IMG/VR virus record: IMGVR_UViG_3300010316_000024
Location: 1-36,465 of that record
Strand: one strand, 5' to 3'
DNA length: 36,465 nt
DNA from: a virus
A model generated the notes under the pieces. It saw only the letters and a program-made list of their open reading frames with translations. It was not told where the DNA came from and did not search any database. Shown here piece by piece: positions 1 to 6,504 of the stretch. How positions within the stretch are numbered: the stretch's first letter is position 1; the number at the start of each line of letters is the position of its first letter. Position numbers and translations under genes: made by a program.

Positions 1-330
1 GCAGTTGCTATAGGTCGTCAGGCAGGTAATGTAACTCAAGGTGGCGATGCAGTAGCCATAGGTAATTTGGCAGGTTTTGAAAATCAAGCCGCAAATTCAA
101 TTGTAATCAATGGAACCGGGCTGGCTCTAAACAACATCGTAGAAGATGTATTTGTAGTTAAACCAGTTAGAAATGATACAATGACAACCATACTTGGTTA
201 CGATGTTACAACAGGTGAAGTTACACATAATGCGGCAATACCAGGATATACTAATACAGCAGGCTTGAAAGCATTAGTAGCAGCAAGTACAGACTTTGCT
301 GATTACCAAACTAGAATAGCAGCACTATAA
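1..330 (+). CDS. C-terminal part of a fibre/adhesin with YadA-type head repeats (5' truncated)
   Basis: The reading frame is open from base 1, so the start lies outside the window. The first residues read AVAIGRQAGN and then AVAIGNLAGFENQA, the repeat of trimeric autotransporter head domains (YadA/Hep_Hag). In phages these repeats occur in tail fibres and other trimeric virion spikes. After the repeats, about 70 residues carry no motif I recognise. The likely role is virion attachment or a fibre tip; this is inferred from the repeat alone. A TTG at 67 opens a shorter frame, but the upstream repeat in the same frame shows it is internal. Confidence 0.6.
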   Translation, partial: AVAIGRQAGNVTQGGDAVAIGNLAGFENQAANSIVINGTGLALNNIVEDVFVVKPVRNDTMTTILGYDVTTGEVTHNAAIPGYTNTAGLKALVAASTDFADYQTRIAAL

Positions 331-364
331 TGGATAACTATACAAAATATACTAAGGACAACTA

Positions 365-736
365 ATGGACATATTAGAGAGACTAACGGACGATACACTA
401 TGGATCTATACAGCAATCCTTGGGTCAATAACTGGTGCTGCGTTTCTATTCTGGTTTAAAGATACAAGAGCTGCCCAATGGGGAGTTGCCAAGTTTGATT
501 CTTTTTTAGAGATGTTAGCAATTCGCTGGGGATGGACATGGTTACAAACTGACCCAGATCTATGGAGAAAGAAATATCCTAAGGTTGTTTCAAAGATTGA
601 TAGTTTAGAAACAAGAATCACATTTCTAGAATCAATTGCTCATGTTCCAGTTGCGGAAGGTGGTGCTACTGAACTTAAGGAATTAATCAATGGTATCAAT
701 AAAAGACTTGATAAAATTGAAAAGAAACGGAAGTGA
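365..736 (+). CDS. Small membrane-anchored protein, unknown function
   Basis: 123 residues. Residues about 12-30 form one hydrophobic segment (IYTAILGSITGAAFLFWF), followed by a Trp-rich stretch and a charged C-terminal helix ending in KRLDKIEKKRK that looks coiled-coil-forming. The layout suggests an inner-membrane protein with a cytoplasmic tail. The start has AAGGA a few bases upstream. Its stop overlaps the GTG start of the Fe-S carrier gene (GTGA), so the two are probably translationally coupled. No family recognised. Confidence 0.7.
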   Translation: MDILERLTDDTLWIYTAILGSITGAAFLFWFKDTRAAQWGVAKFDSFLEMLAIRWGWTWLQTDPDLWRKKYPKVVSKIDSLETRITFLESIAHVPVAEGGATELKELINGINKRLDKIEKKRK

Positions 737-1059
737 ACTTAACTGATGCAGCAATATCTCAAGCGACTAAGAAAGCAGAGACAGATGGCGAAACACTTAT
801 ACGAATTGGTGTTAAGCCTAGTGGCTGTAACGGTTATGAGTATACTTTTGATTGGGACGATACAGTTACTGTCGAAGATTATATAAAAGAATTTTCTAAC
901 TTCAGTATCGTTATTGATAAAGAAAGTCAACCTTACTTTGAAAATGCTACATTAGATTTTATGAAGGTTGGTTTAACCGAACAGTTTAAAATTATTAATC
1001 CATTAGAGGAAACTCAATGCGGTTGTGGTGTTTCTGTCGGTTTCAAAAAAGAATTATAA
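733..1059 (+). CDS. A-type Fe-S cluster carrier (IscA/HesB family)
   Basis: 108 residues, the usual size for A-type carriers, which accept and deliver Fe-S clusters in the cytoplasm. The three conserved cysteines are present: Cys32 in GVKPSGCNGYEY, and Cys96 and Cys98 in ETQCGCG near the C terminus. The fold should therefore be intact. The start is GTG at 733, overlapping the upstream stop by four bases. HesB/IscA-like genes are known in T4-like marine phages, where they are thought to support host Fe-S supply or Fe-S proteins during infection; that role is an inference here. It lies beside the fibre and possible lysis genes, not the metabolic genes. Confidence 0.88.
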   Translation: MNLTDAAISQATKKAETDGETLIRIGVKPSGCNGYEYTFDWDDTVTVEDYIKEFSNFSIVIDKESQPYFENATLDFMKVGLTEQFKIINPLEETQCGCGVSVGFKKEL

Positions 1060-1069
1060 ACAAAAAGAA

Positions 1070-1081
1070 AAGGAGGTGATC
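1070..1081 (+). promoter_or_regulatory. Exceptionally strong Shine-Dalgarno (12-base anti-SD match)
   Basis: AAGGAGGTGATC is complementary over 12 bases to the usual proteobacterial 16S rRNA 3' end. It sits 7 bases upstream of the GTG at 1084. It decides that start and implies high translation of a 51-residue membrane protein despite the GTG codon. Confidence 0.85.
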
Positions 1082-1083
1082 AA

Positions 1084-1239
1084 GTGGATTTTATTAAAGA
1101 TAGATTGAAGGAAAGAACTTCATTAGATGGTGTGGTAGCTATTGGCGGTGGTATTGTTATGATATTAATACCAACGAGTTTAATTGGTTGGGGTCTTATT
1201 GCATACGGTGCATGGACTATATGGAAGAAGGAAGACTAA
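1084..1239 (+). CDS. 51-residue membrane protein, possible lysis/holin partner
   Basis: GTG start behind a 12-base Shine-Dalgarno match. The product begins MDFIKDRLKERTSLDG (amphipathic, charged), then a glycine-rich hydrophobic segment at about residues 17-46, ending WKKED. One long or two short membrane segments are possible. Its stop codon shares a base with the ATG of the next gene (TAATG), so the two are coupled. Size, topology and position next to another small membrane protein before a terminator fit a holin or antiholin, but no lysozyme gene is visible here to confirm this. Confidence 0.7.
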   Translation: MDFIKDRLKERTSLDGVVAIGGGIVMILIPTSLIGWGLIAYGAWTIWKKED

Positions 1240-1559
1240 TGAGTGACGAATTAGAAAAGATCCATCATCCTGCTGATACTAACGGAGACGGTAAGGTATC
1301 TAAAGAAGAACAAGCAATGTACTTAGAGTTTAAACGAAAAGAACTCGATGATGCAGATGCTATGCGAGATGCGCAACGTAAAATGACATGGTTTGCTTTA
1401 GGCGGATTATTGTTATATCCGTTTGCAGTAGTACTTGCGTCGTTGGTTGGACTTGATGAAGCTCAAAAGACTTTGGGTTCAATGGCTCCTACTTACTTTG
1501 TTGCTGTTGCTGGTATTGTTGCTGCCTTCTTTGGTGCACAGGCTTACTCCAAGAAATAA
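1239..1559 (+). CDS. EF-hand protein with two membrane segments, possible holin
   Basis: 106 residues, starting at the ATG that overlaps the preceding stop. The frame is open further upstream, but that part is the neighbouring gene read in another frame. Residues 13-24 (DTNGDGKVSKEE) form a canonical EF-hand calcium loop with D13, N15, D17, S21 and E24. Two hydrophobic segments follow, at about 47-68 and 81-101, separated by a short loop. This is the layout of a two-TM holin with a cytoplasmic or periplasmic calcium-binding head. The holin role is inferred from topology and position; a structural or regulatory membrane protein is also possible. Confidence 0.75.
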   Translation: MSDELEKIHHPADTNGDGKVSKEEQAMYLEFKRKELDDADAMRDAQRKMTWFALGGLLLYPFAVVLASLVGLDEAQKTLGSMAPTYFVAVAGIVAAFFGAQAYSKK

Positions 1560-1572
1560 AAGAGACAAAAAA

Positions 1573-1590
1573 GGGGACCGAAAGGTCCCC
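1573..1590. terminator. Bidirectional intrinsic terminator
   Basis: GGGGACC, a GAAA tetraloop, GGTCCCC: a perfect 7-bp GC-rich stem. On the minus strand it is followed by T6 (the AAAAAA just upstream on the plus strand). On the plus strand it is followed by the weaker GATTTGTTT. It lies exactly between two convergent genes and can end both transcripts. Confidence 0.9.
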
Positions 1591-1607
1591 GATTTGTTTG
1601 GTTATAA

Positions 1608-2231
1608 TTACAGACTTGCGCTTACGCTAAAGGCATAGTAATTACTGTCAGCCACTAAATCTTGGCCAACATTAAAACCTACAGAGAACTTATCATTTAG
1701 TTCCTTTGTTAATCTAAGACCAACTGAGTCTTGGAATTTTCCGAATACTTCCGTACCTTCTCCACCAATCTCATAGCCAATTAGTTCAACGTCTACAACA
1801 GTAATAAATGGTACTGCGTAGATTGCTTCGATTGTGTATACATCTGAATCAAGTGTATCATAATAGTTTACTGTGAAACCATTACTACTGAATCCAACCA
1901 AATACTCTTCGAAATCAAAAGCATCGCCTTGATAGTCGTATTTAATATAACCAACAGTTACATCAAGTACTCCGTCTACAAGAGCTCCACTCCACCCTGC
2001 ATATAGATCCACTTCACGGTCAACTTCTCCACCGAAATCTACATCTGATGTCCATGCACCAATATAAAATCCTTTGTCGTTGTTGTAGTCGATTCCGACT
2101 TGAAGGGCATTCTCTGCGCCTTGAGTCATTCCTCTCCATACATAATCGTTTGTGATAGTGGCTGAACCACTGAGGTCTGCGAATGCAGTTGTTGATAGCA
2201 TTAATAGAAATGCTGCGAATATGTTTTTCAT
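1608..2231 (-). CDS. TorF-type (TIGR02001/Gcw_chp) outer-membrane porin-like protein
   Basis: 207 residues. The start is the ATG at 2231, with AAGGAG upstream; the open frame extends 26 codons further without a ribosome site. Residues 1-18 (MKNIFAAFLLMLSTTAFA) are a clear Sec signal peptide with an A-x-A cleavage site. The mature part starts DLSGSATITNDYVWRGMTQ, the hallmark N terminus of the TIGR02001 / 'TorF family putative porin' proteins of proteobacterial outer membranes. It continues as alternating aromatic beta-strands (VGIDYNNDKGFYIGAW, FSVSASL at the end). It should insert as a small beta-barrel. It is the last gene of the leftward run that contains the fibre-like protein. A phage could use it to alter permeability or mask receptors; that is inference. 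Confidence 0.8.
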   Translation of the reverse strand: MKNIFAAFLLMLSTTAFADLSGSATITNDYVWRGMTQGAENALQVGIDYNNDKGFYIGAWTSDVDFGGEVDREVDLYAGWSGALVDGVLDVTVGYIKYDYQGDAFDFEEYLVGFSSNGFTVNYYDTLDSDVYTIEAIYAVPFITVVDVELIGYEIGGEGTEVFGKFQDSVGLRLTKELNDKFSVGFNVGQDLVADSNYYAFSVSASL

Positions 2232-2317
2232 AATATAATTCTCCTTATTATTAACATAGTAAATTAGATCACCATCATTGGTAATCGCATATTGGTCGTT
2301 TCCGACCAAATTCTTTA

Positions 2318-2581
2318 TTACTCTACGGAGTGTAGAGTTTCAGTTGTGACGGTATCATTATAATCACCATCACTGAAATGCCGAACGGCTGTTTCTTTAT
2401 ATAGGAATCCATTGTGTACTCGATAGGAAACAACTTCCTTGCGAAATACTCCATCCATTTTATCTAATGACGTTCTGAATGGTCCGTCGTTTAATGCATC
2501 GTAGGGTTTGCTTGCCCTGTCTAGCATATGCTTCTTTGAATGCGTTAATGTCTCAACGTTACTTCCTTTGTAATCTACCAT
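2318..2581 (-). CDS. Hypothetical protein, 87 residues
   Basis: The ATG at 2581 is preceded by AGGAA at a good distance. The product is hydrophilic, with no membrane segment or cysteine, mixed charge, and a Thr-rich C terminus (DTVTTETLHSVE). It lies between the 248-residue unknown protein and the TorF-like porin in one leftward run. Nothing in it identifies a family. Confidence 0.65.
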   Translation of the reverse strand: MVDYKGSNVETLTHSKKHMLDRASKPYDALNDGPFRTSLDKMDGVFRKEVVSYRVHNGFLYKETAVRHFSDGDYNDTVTTETLHSVE

Positions 2582-2590
2582 AATATATTC

Positions 2591-3337
2591 CTATTCTTCT
2601 GTTTGTTGTTGGTCTGGGTGCGTACCTGCTGCCCATTGTAATCTTTCTTCGTCTTCTTCATCTTCAAACTCTCCTTCAGTCACGACTGGGAAAACTACTC
2701 CTGCTGTCATTTTAAGACCAGAGTTACCGAGTTCGTTTTCGAAGATTTCTTGAAGTTGATTAATTTCTGTATTTGCATTTGGAACGCCTGTCAACCCAAC
2801 CGAGGTGGCGACAAGTTCTCCTGCCATATCACCTTCTACTAGGCGGTTGCTTCGAGCATTTTGAATCCATGCTGGATTGTTTGTTACGGTTTCGGTATAT
2901 ACTTTTGATATATGATCAAAGAATGATGTGCCTGGTCCCATTGTTTGAAAGTCCCAGGTAACAAAATTTACTTCATCCCAAAACGCTTCTCTTGCTTGGT
3001 GATATTCTTCAGCATGCATATATGATTTGCTACCTGCTTGATTACGACCAATTAATACCATTGTACCAAGGAAGTGAGTTTCGTTGACGACATTACCTGC
3101 ACTTATTGTTAGAGCATACCCATCTTCAGAACATACAAATACAACTCCATCGTCTGCATTAATAAACTCTTGGAAACATGTTTTTTGGTATGCCTTTTTC
3201 TCTTCGTTTGTTCCTGATGCTACTGGTGTCATTTCCCAAGGATAGGAACCACCATTTAATGCGTCAACACAATCATCAAACATTCGTGAGAATTCTGTAT
3301 CGTCAATTTCAGTTATTAAATCAAATCTTATTGCCAT
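2591..3337 (-). CDS. Hypothetical protein, 248 residues, next to fibre gene
   Basis: Acidic soluble protein with mixed alpha/beta character. Residues about 60-110 (ADDGVVFVCSEDGYALTISAG, then FLGTMVLIGRN) look like paired strands around a turn and are faintly like GNAT acyltransferases, but I see no convincing acetyl-CoA motif. The C-terminal 30 residues are very acidic (EGEFEDEEDEER). It sits 9 bases downstream of the fibre-like gene, so a role in fibre assembly, modification or the virion is possible. This assignment rests on position only. Confidence 0.65.
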   Translation of the reverse strand: MAIRFDLITEIDDTEFSRMFDDCVDALNGGSYPWEMTPVASGTNEEKKAYQKTCFQEFINADDGVVFVCSEDGYALTISAGNVVNETHFLGTMVLIGRNQAGSKSYMHAEEYHQAREAFWDEVNFVTWDFQTMGPGTSFFDHISKVYTETVTNNPAWIQNARSNRLVEGDMAGELVATSVGLTGVPNANTEINQLQEIFENELGNSGLKMTAGVVFPVVTEGEFEDEEDEERLQWAAGTHPDQQQTEE

Positions 3338-3346
3338 TATATAAAC

Positions 3347-3913
3347 CTATTGTGGAGTTTCTGGTGAAAGTACTGCACCATTAGTATATGAGCCAAAATT
3401 TGAAAGAGTCCAAGACCAAGTTGTGGATGTACTGTTGGGCGCCCAAGAAGCGGAGGATGTATAATAAGTACCAATGCCTGGCTCTACATAGCGATTAAAC
3501 CAATTTCTTGCGCGGTAGCCAGATAATATGATAAGCATGGTCCAGTAGGTAGAACCTTTATAGATGAATTGGGTTTTGTACATTCCTCTAATAGTAGCGC
3601 CACGATAATTTGTTGGGTTAATACTTCCAATCGCGCCTATATTTTGGCCGTTCGAGTATCCTCGCCATTCATAAGTGGTGCCTGCTCCGCCAACCCCGCA
3701 TGTTAGATGCCAACCTCTATGCGCGTTATAAAATTGAGAAAGACTAACTTGACTAGTACCAACGTTAGTGTTATGGCCAGAACCATAACTGTGAACTCTC
3801 GTTGCGTTTACTCCACCTCTACGGTATTCAAGCAAATCAGGAGAACCAGTTGCACCAAATTCATTACGAATATCATTAATCGAAATTGGGCCTGATGATT
3901 TTATTCTACTCAT
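3347..3913 (-). CDS. Tail fibre/adhesin-like virion protein
   Basis: 188 residues. The N terminus contains GPISINDIRNEFGATG, and after about 55 residues VSLSQFYNAHRG. This 'IS-x-NDI-x-NEFG ... SLSQFY' pair is common at the start of marine myovirus fibre and baseplate-attached proteins. The rest is rich in Gly, Ser, Thr, Tyr and Trp (STSTTWSWTLSNFGSYTNG), as expected for a beta-rich adhesin. A TAATAAATA late-type promoter motif lies just upstream, agreeing with a late structural gene. The ribosome site is AAGGCGAG. Host recognition is an inference. Confidence 0.65.
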   Translation of the reverse strand: MSRIKSSGPISINDIRNEFGATGSPDLLEYRRGGVNATRVHSYGSGHNTNVGTSQVSLSQFYNAHRGWHLTCGVGGAGTTYEWRGYSNGQNIGAIGSINPTNYRGATIRGMYKTQFIYKGSTYWTMLIILSGYRARNWFNRYVEPGIGTYYTSSASWAPNSTSTTWSWTLSNFGSYTNGAVLSPETPQ

Positions 3914-3939
3914 TTATATTCTCGCCTTAGTATAATTAA

Positions 3940-3949
3940 ATATTTATTA
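3940..3949 (-). promoter_or_regulatory. T4-like late promoter candidate
   Basis: On the minus strand this reads TAATAAATAT, close to the T4 late consensus TATAAATA that the gp55 sigma recognises. It lies about 30 bases upstream of the fibre-like gene start, with no -35 element in front. The same core precedes the gp19-like gene at 13851. Confidence 0.5.
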
Positions 3950-4150
3950 ATCAACCAAGAGCTGAATGATACCGTTATTCCAATTTTCACAGACGTCATT
4001 TACATACGCCTTGCTCTTGCCAGGAAGTTTTCTTGATTCTACAACCTGCCCATTTTCAATTAGGTCAACTATATACATTGTATCAGGACCACTACTTTCA
4101 TTAGTAACTCCTGAACAAGGTACCTTTCTAACACTTGCTGCTCTATTCAT
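3947..4150 (-). CDS. Hypothetical protein, 67 residues
   Basis: I take the ATG at 4150 (MNRAASVRK). The longer frame overlaps deeply with the upstream gene and has no better ribosome site. At this start the overlap with the upstream stop is eight bases. The product is soluble, with strand-like YIVDLIENGQVVESRKLPG and a helical end. It contains two cysteines (CSG and CENW) but no metal-site pattern. Function unknown. Confidence 0.6.
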   Translation of the reverse strand: MNRAASVRKVPCSGVTNESSGPDTMYIVDLIENGQVVESRKLPGKSKAYVNDVCENWNNGIIQLLVD

Positions 4151-4337
4151 CCTCTTTCTCCAAATCGCTTTCGCGAATAATGATTCCATGATCAGTTGTT
4201 CCAATCACCGGATCTTCGTTTAAAGCATTATAAAATACAATGCCTAATATAACAACCCAGAACGCCATTCCAACCCAAAGTATACTCTGTATTGAATAAT
4301 AGGCAAGATTGTCTAAGAACTTATCAAGTCGATTCAT
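4143..4337 (-). CDS. Single-pass membrane protein, 64 residues
   Basis: One strong hydrophobic segment at about residues 17-40 (SILWVGMAFWVVILGIVFYNAL), with a short charged N terminus and an acidic C-terminal tail ending LEKEDE. Its ATG overlaps the upstream stop by one base (TAATG) and its stop overlaps the next gene, so it is part of a tightly packed leftward operon. The family is not recognised; the layout suggests a small inner-membrane accessory protein. Confidence 0.65.
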   Translation of the reverse strand: MNRLDKFLDNLAYYSIQSILWVGMAFWVVILGIVFYNALNEDPVIGTTDHGIIIRESDLEKEDE

Positions 4338-4540
4338 TAGGATTCCAATACAGGAATTTCAACGTTTCTTCGAACCAATTCGTTACGTATCTTTTGTCTA
4401 AGTTTAGGAGTTGTGTTTTTCCCTGTAAAGGCATCAAGCAATTCCTTTAACGAAGTTGCGTTCATATGAAACCTTTGAACATGTTTCTTACCAGTAGCCT
4501 TATCTCTGATTACTTGGTTTTCTTTAAATTTAATTGGCAT
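4337..4540 (-). CDS. Conserved small basic phage protein, 67 residues
   Basis: Begins MPIKFKENQVIRDKATGKK and ends ELVRRNVEIPVLES. This 'KFKE-x-Q-x-IRDK-x-TGK ... R-x-ELVRR' pattern is one I associate with short proteins widespread in T4-like marine phages, but no function is known to me. It is strongly basic, with no membrane segment, so nucleic-acid binding is possible but unproven. It overlaps the upstream gene by 11 bases. Confidence 0.65.
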   Translation of the reverse strand: MPIKFKENQVIRDKATGKKHVQRFHMNATSLKELLDAFTGKNTTPKLRQKIRNELVRRNVEIPVLES

Positions 4541-4832
4541 AATCCATTTTCTCTACGTATTGGATGATTCTATCAGCATCAGGGTCTCTAAGAAATCCAT
4601 AGACTCCTGGGTCTCCCTTCTTAGGTGAATAATCTTCCAAGATTGTTAATAAATCATAATCAGTAGTGTCTGTGAACTCACCATCCTTATTTATGATCGC
4701 TAATTCCCACAGACCTTTTTTGTATCCGTAAGAACCTGTAAACTTGACTAACGAAATTGTATATCCGTTATCAAAGTTAAATTCTTTTCTCTCACCGTCA
4801 TGATGAGGTTTGCTTTCTGGCCATTTAGACAT
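4530..4832 (-). CDS. Hypothetical protein, 100 residues
   Basis: Soluble and charged. The middle reads FDNGYTISLVKFTGSYGYKKGLWELAII, strand-turn-strand in character. The C-terminal half contains GDPGVYGFLRDPDADRIIQYVEKM, likely a helix. It resembles short phage proteins of unknown function that begin with HDGERKEFNF-like segments. It is the first gene of a leftward set after a 66-base gap in which I see no feature. Confidence 0.62.
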   Translation of the reverse strand: MSKWPESKPHHDGERKEFNFDNGYTISLVKFTGSYGYKKGLWELAIINKDGEFTDTTDYDLLTILEDYSPKKGDPGVYGFLRDPDADRIIQYVEKMDYAN

Positions 4833-4898
4833 ATAAATTTACCTTCGTTCCTTTGAGTGATTCAGGACATATATACTTTCTTAACTTCACTCTAAGCT

Positions 4899-5165
4899 TC
4901 ATGCTACATTGCCTAATGCCCAGCTAACTACAGTGTCTAAACGAAAACTTCTCCAGGCTTCTTTATCAATTGCCCAAGCTGCGAAGTGTTCTGTATCTAA
5001 ATCAATATCTTTCACTATTGGTTTAACACCTGCATCAGTCAACGTTTGCTCATTGATAGTACAAGGCATAATACGAATCTCATCCGTACCAATCTTTTTA
5101 AATGTTACTGTAACTACACCTTCTTTAAGTGCCTTAAGTAATGTTGCTTTTTCAGATACTTCCAT
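4899..5165 (-). CDS. SH3 beta-barrel fold protein (DUF2693-like)
   Basis: 88 residues from the ATG at 5165, which has AGGAA upstream; the frame continues nine codons further but without a site. LLKALKEGVVTVTFKKIGTDE followed by MPCTI, and later EHFAAWAIDKEAWRSFR and DTVVSWALG, match the small 'SH3 beta-barrel fold-containing protein' group common in myoviruses. Their biochemical role is unknown; the fold suggests nucleic-acid or protein binding. An exact consensus promoter lies just upstream (5199-5227), so it should be expressed early. Confidence 0.7.
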   Translation of the reverse strand: MEVSEKATLLKALKEGVVTVTFKKIGTDEIRIMPCTINEQTLTDAGVKPIVKDIDLDTEHFAAWAIDKEAWRSFRLDTVVSWALGNVA

Positions 5166-5198
5166 AATATATATTCCTAATTTGGTTTTCAATTGTCT

Positions 5199-5227
5199 AT
5201 TATAACAAACTTCTTATCACTTGTCAA
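5199..5227 (-). promoter_or_regulatory. Sigma-70 promoter, exact consensus, leftward
   Basis: On the minus strand: TTGACA at 5227-5222, a 17-base spacer, TATAAT at 5204-5199, with CTA in front of the -35. It drives the DUF2693-like gene and the small genes after it. It lies between that gene and tRNA-Arg. Confidence 0.9.
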
Positions 5228-5243
5228 TAGTTTTCTTTCACAG

Positions 5244-5320
5244 TGGCGCGGCTGATAGGAGTCGAACCTATGACCTTCGGTTTCGTAGACCGATATTCTA
5301 TCCAGCTGAACTACAGCCGC
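5244..5320 (-). tRNA. tRNA-Arg (anticodon ACG), CCA encoded
   Basis: 77-base cloverleaf. Acceptor GCGGCTG pairs with CAGCCGC without mismatch. The D arm starts GTTCAGCTGGATA. The anticodon stem is TCGGT/ACCGA with loop CTACGAA, giving ACG. The T arm is ATAGG-TTCGACT-CCTAT. The discriminator G is followed by an encoded CCA. It reads CGU (and, if A34 becomes inosine, CGC/CGA). It lies inside the leftward early run and probably helps match phage Arg codon demand. Confidence 0.96.
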
Positions 5321-5325
5321 TTGCC

Positions 5326-5610
5326 TTAAAATATAGATGACCAATAAGCCATCCAATAACTTCCATGTAATTTAACAATACCAATACACAGCATTGTAAA
5401 TCCCACTCCATTTAATAGTATCAATGCACGGTCTTCCCACAACAAAGATACCCATAACCACAATGCAATGCCGATTGCACTAAAATATAAATCAAGTAAA
5501 TGGTAATCTTGGCCCGCAGAACGGAATATGATTGCTGATAGTACAAGGACAGATGCTGCCCACTTAATATACCAATCTAATTTCTTTTCACCCCGTTCAC
5601 TTCGTATCAT
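5326..5610 (-). CDS. Membrane protein with about three TM segments, paralogue of the 6501-6896 product
   Basis: 94 residues with hydrophobic segments at about 15-31, 41-60 and 63-82. DWYIKWAASVLVL...RSAG, then IGIALWLWVSLLWEDRALILLN, aligns with YVKWGATILAVFGV...QSAG and SIAWTYVGHCWNDKAIMIGS in the product of the gene at 6501-6896, so the two are tandem-type duplicates. The W-x-W/Y-V ... W-x-D-x-A core may belong to a small marine-phage membrane family (possibly DUF6552), which I cannot verify. No active-site residues are evident. Function unknown. Confidence 0.7.
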   Translation of the reverse strand: MIRSERGEKKLDWYIKWAASVLVLSAIIFRSAGQDYHLLDLYFSAIGIALWLWVSLLWEDRALILLNGVGFTMLCIGIVKLHGSYWMAYWSSIF

Positions 5611-5611
5611 A

Positions 5612-5800
5612 TTATTCAGTGATTACCGTTTCCGTTAAAATATTAGCAGTTGGAAAATCAATAACATAGTCGTCAATTCTCAGAACGTATGTTCTATCAG
5701 GGTCGGCGAATTCGCCGGCTGCTTCTACTAGTGGTCTGCCCGTAACTTCTAATGTTCTATCGGCATCCGTTTCGTGTGTATATGTATATCTCTTTTTCAT
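5612..5800 (-). CDS. Hypothetical protein, 62 residues
   Basis: Short soluble protein beginning MKKRYTYTHETDADRTLEV. The ATG overlaps the stop of the phosphomannomutase-like gene (ATGA), with GGGAGG further upstream. It has alternating strand-like segments (TYVLRIDDYVIDFP) and no recognised domain. It sits between the phosphomannomutase-like gene and a membrane protein in a coupled leftward set. Confidence 0.6.
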   Translation of the reverse strand: MKKRYTYTHETDADRTLEVTGRPLVEAAGEFADPDRTYVLRIDDYVIDFPTANILTETVITE

Positions 5801-6504
5801 AATTGTTTTAAAACCTCCCAGGTTTGTTTGTAATTTTCAACTGGGTATGCTGTTCCCATATTACCAATTGTTATTGTTGTAGCAAGAGGGTAATCGTTGC
5901 CACCATACTCCATCTTATCTCCGTAGAAATGAATATGTTCGTATTGTTTATTTAGGATATCTGCGATTTGAGACTTATTATTTGATCTCGGGGCAATATC
6001 AATACTAATCTGTCCACCTACTGAAGCTAATAGCTTTGGGTATTCGTGATTGATCTGTTCGCAAAGTAATATACGTTCGTGGTATTTTAGATCCCACTTG
6101 TAATACTCTTCTCTCTGCTGTAAAGTTGCGCCGCGTCCTATTGTAGAAAAGTTTAACATGCCAGTTCTTTCCTCAATATGAGATCCTGTCTTAATTGGAT
6201 ATCTACTTGAGTTAACGTAATTCGTAAGAAACTTTTTGAACTCGTAGTCAGCTGTAAAGTCATTCTTTGGACCACGCTGCGATCCTTCCCAAAATTCGTT
6301 ACCGTTACATTGCCATACACCTTTACAGGCCTCGTAAAATTCAAATCCTAATTGTTCATAGGTCTTGAGACGATCGGATCCTGTAACGAGGAATACGTCT
6401 TTGTTCTCCATGAATTTCAACATAAACTCTTTGAACTCTGGATTCATCGGCTGGCGAGAATCTGTTAATGTTCCGTCTACGTCAAATACAAATACTTCTT
6501 TCAT
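5797..6504 (-). CDS. Eukaryote-type phosphomannomutase (HAD superfamily, PMM family)
   Basis: 235 residues, close to the family's usual 245. The HAD motif is FDVDGTLTDSR with nucleophile Asp8 and acid/base Asp10. VTGSDR follows, then the PMM cap-domain signature ERTGMLNFSTIGRGA, GGQISIDIAP, SNNKSQI, and motif IV FYGDKMEYGGNDYPL. These together match eukaryotic PMM1/PMM2 rather than the bacterial ManB fold. The expected reaction is mannose-6-phosphate to mannose-1-phosphate (or the glucose equivalents), in the cytoplasm, as a step to GDP-mannose or UDP-glucose. In this phage it could feed the glycosyltransferases encoded further right; that link is inferred. Confidence 0.85.
   Translation of the reverse strand: MKEVFVFDVDGTLTDSRQPMNPEFKEFMLKFMENKDVFLVTGSDRLKTYEQLGFEFYEACKGVWQCNGNEFWEGSQRGPKNDFTADYEFKKFLTNYVNSSRYPIKTGSHIEERTGMLNFSTIGRGATLQQREEYYKWDLKYHERILLCEQINHEYPKLLASVGGQISIDIAPRSNNKSQIADILNKQYEHIHFYGDKMEYGGNDYPLATTITIGNMGTAYPVENYKQTWEVLKQL

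Noticed and set aside
3707-3895. Plus-strand open frame opposite the fibre-like gene
   Set aside because: No ribosome site, and the opposite strand carries a convincing virion gene with a late-type promoter.
4909-5205. Plus-strand open frame of 98 codons opposite the DUF2693-like gene
   Set aside because: It is the shadow of the minus-strand gene, with no SD and low-complexity translation.
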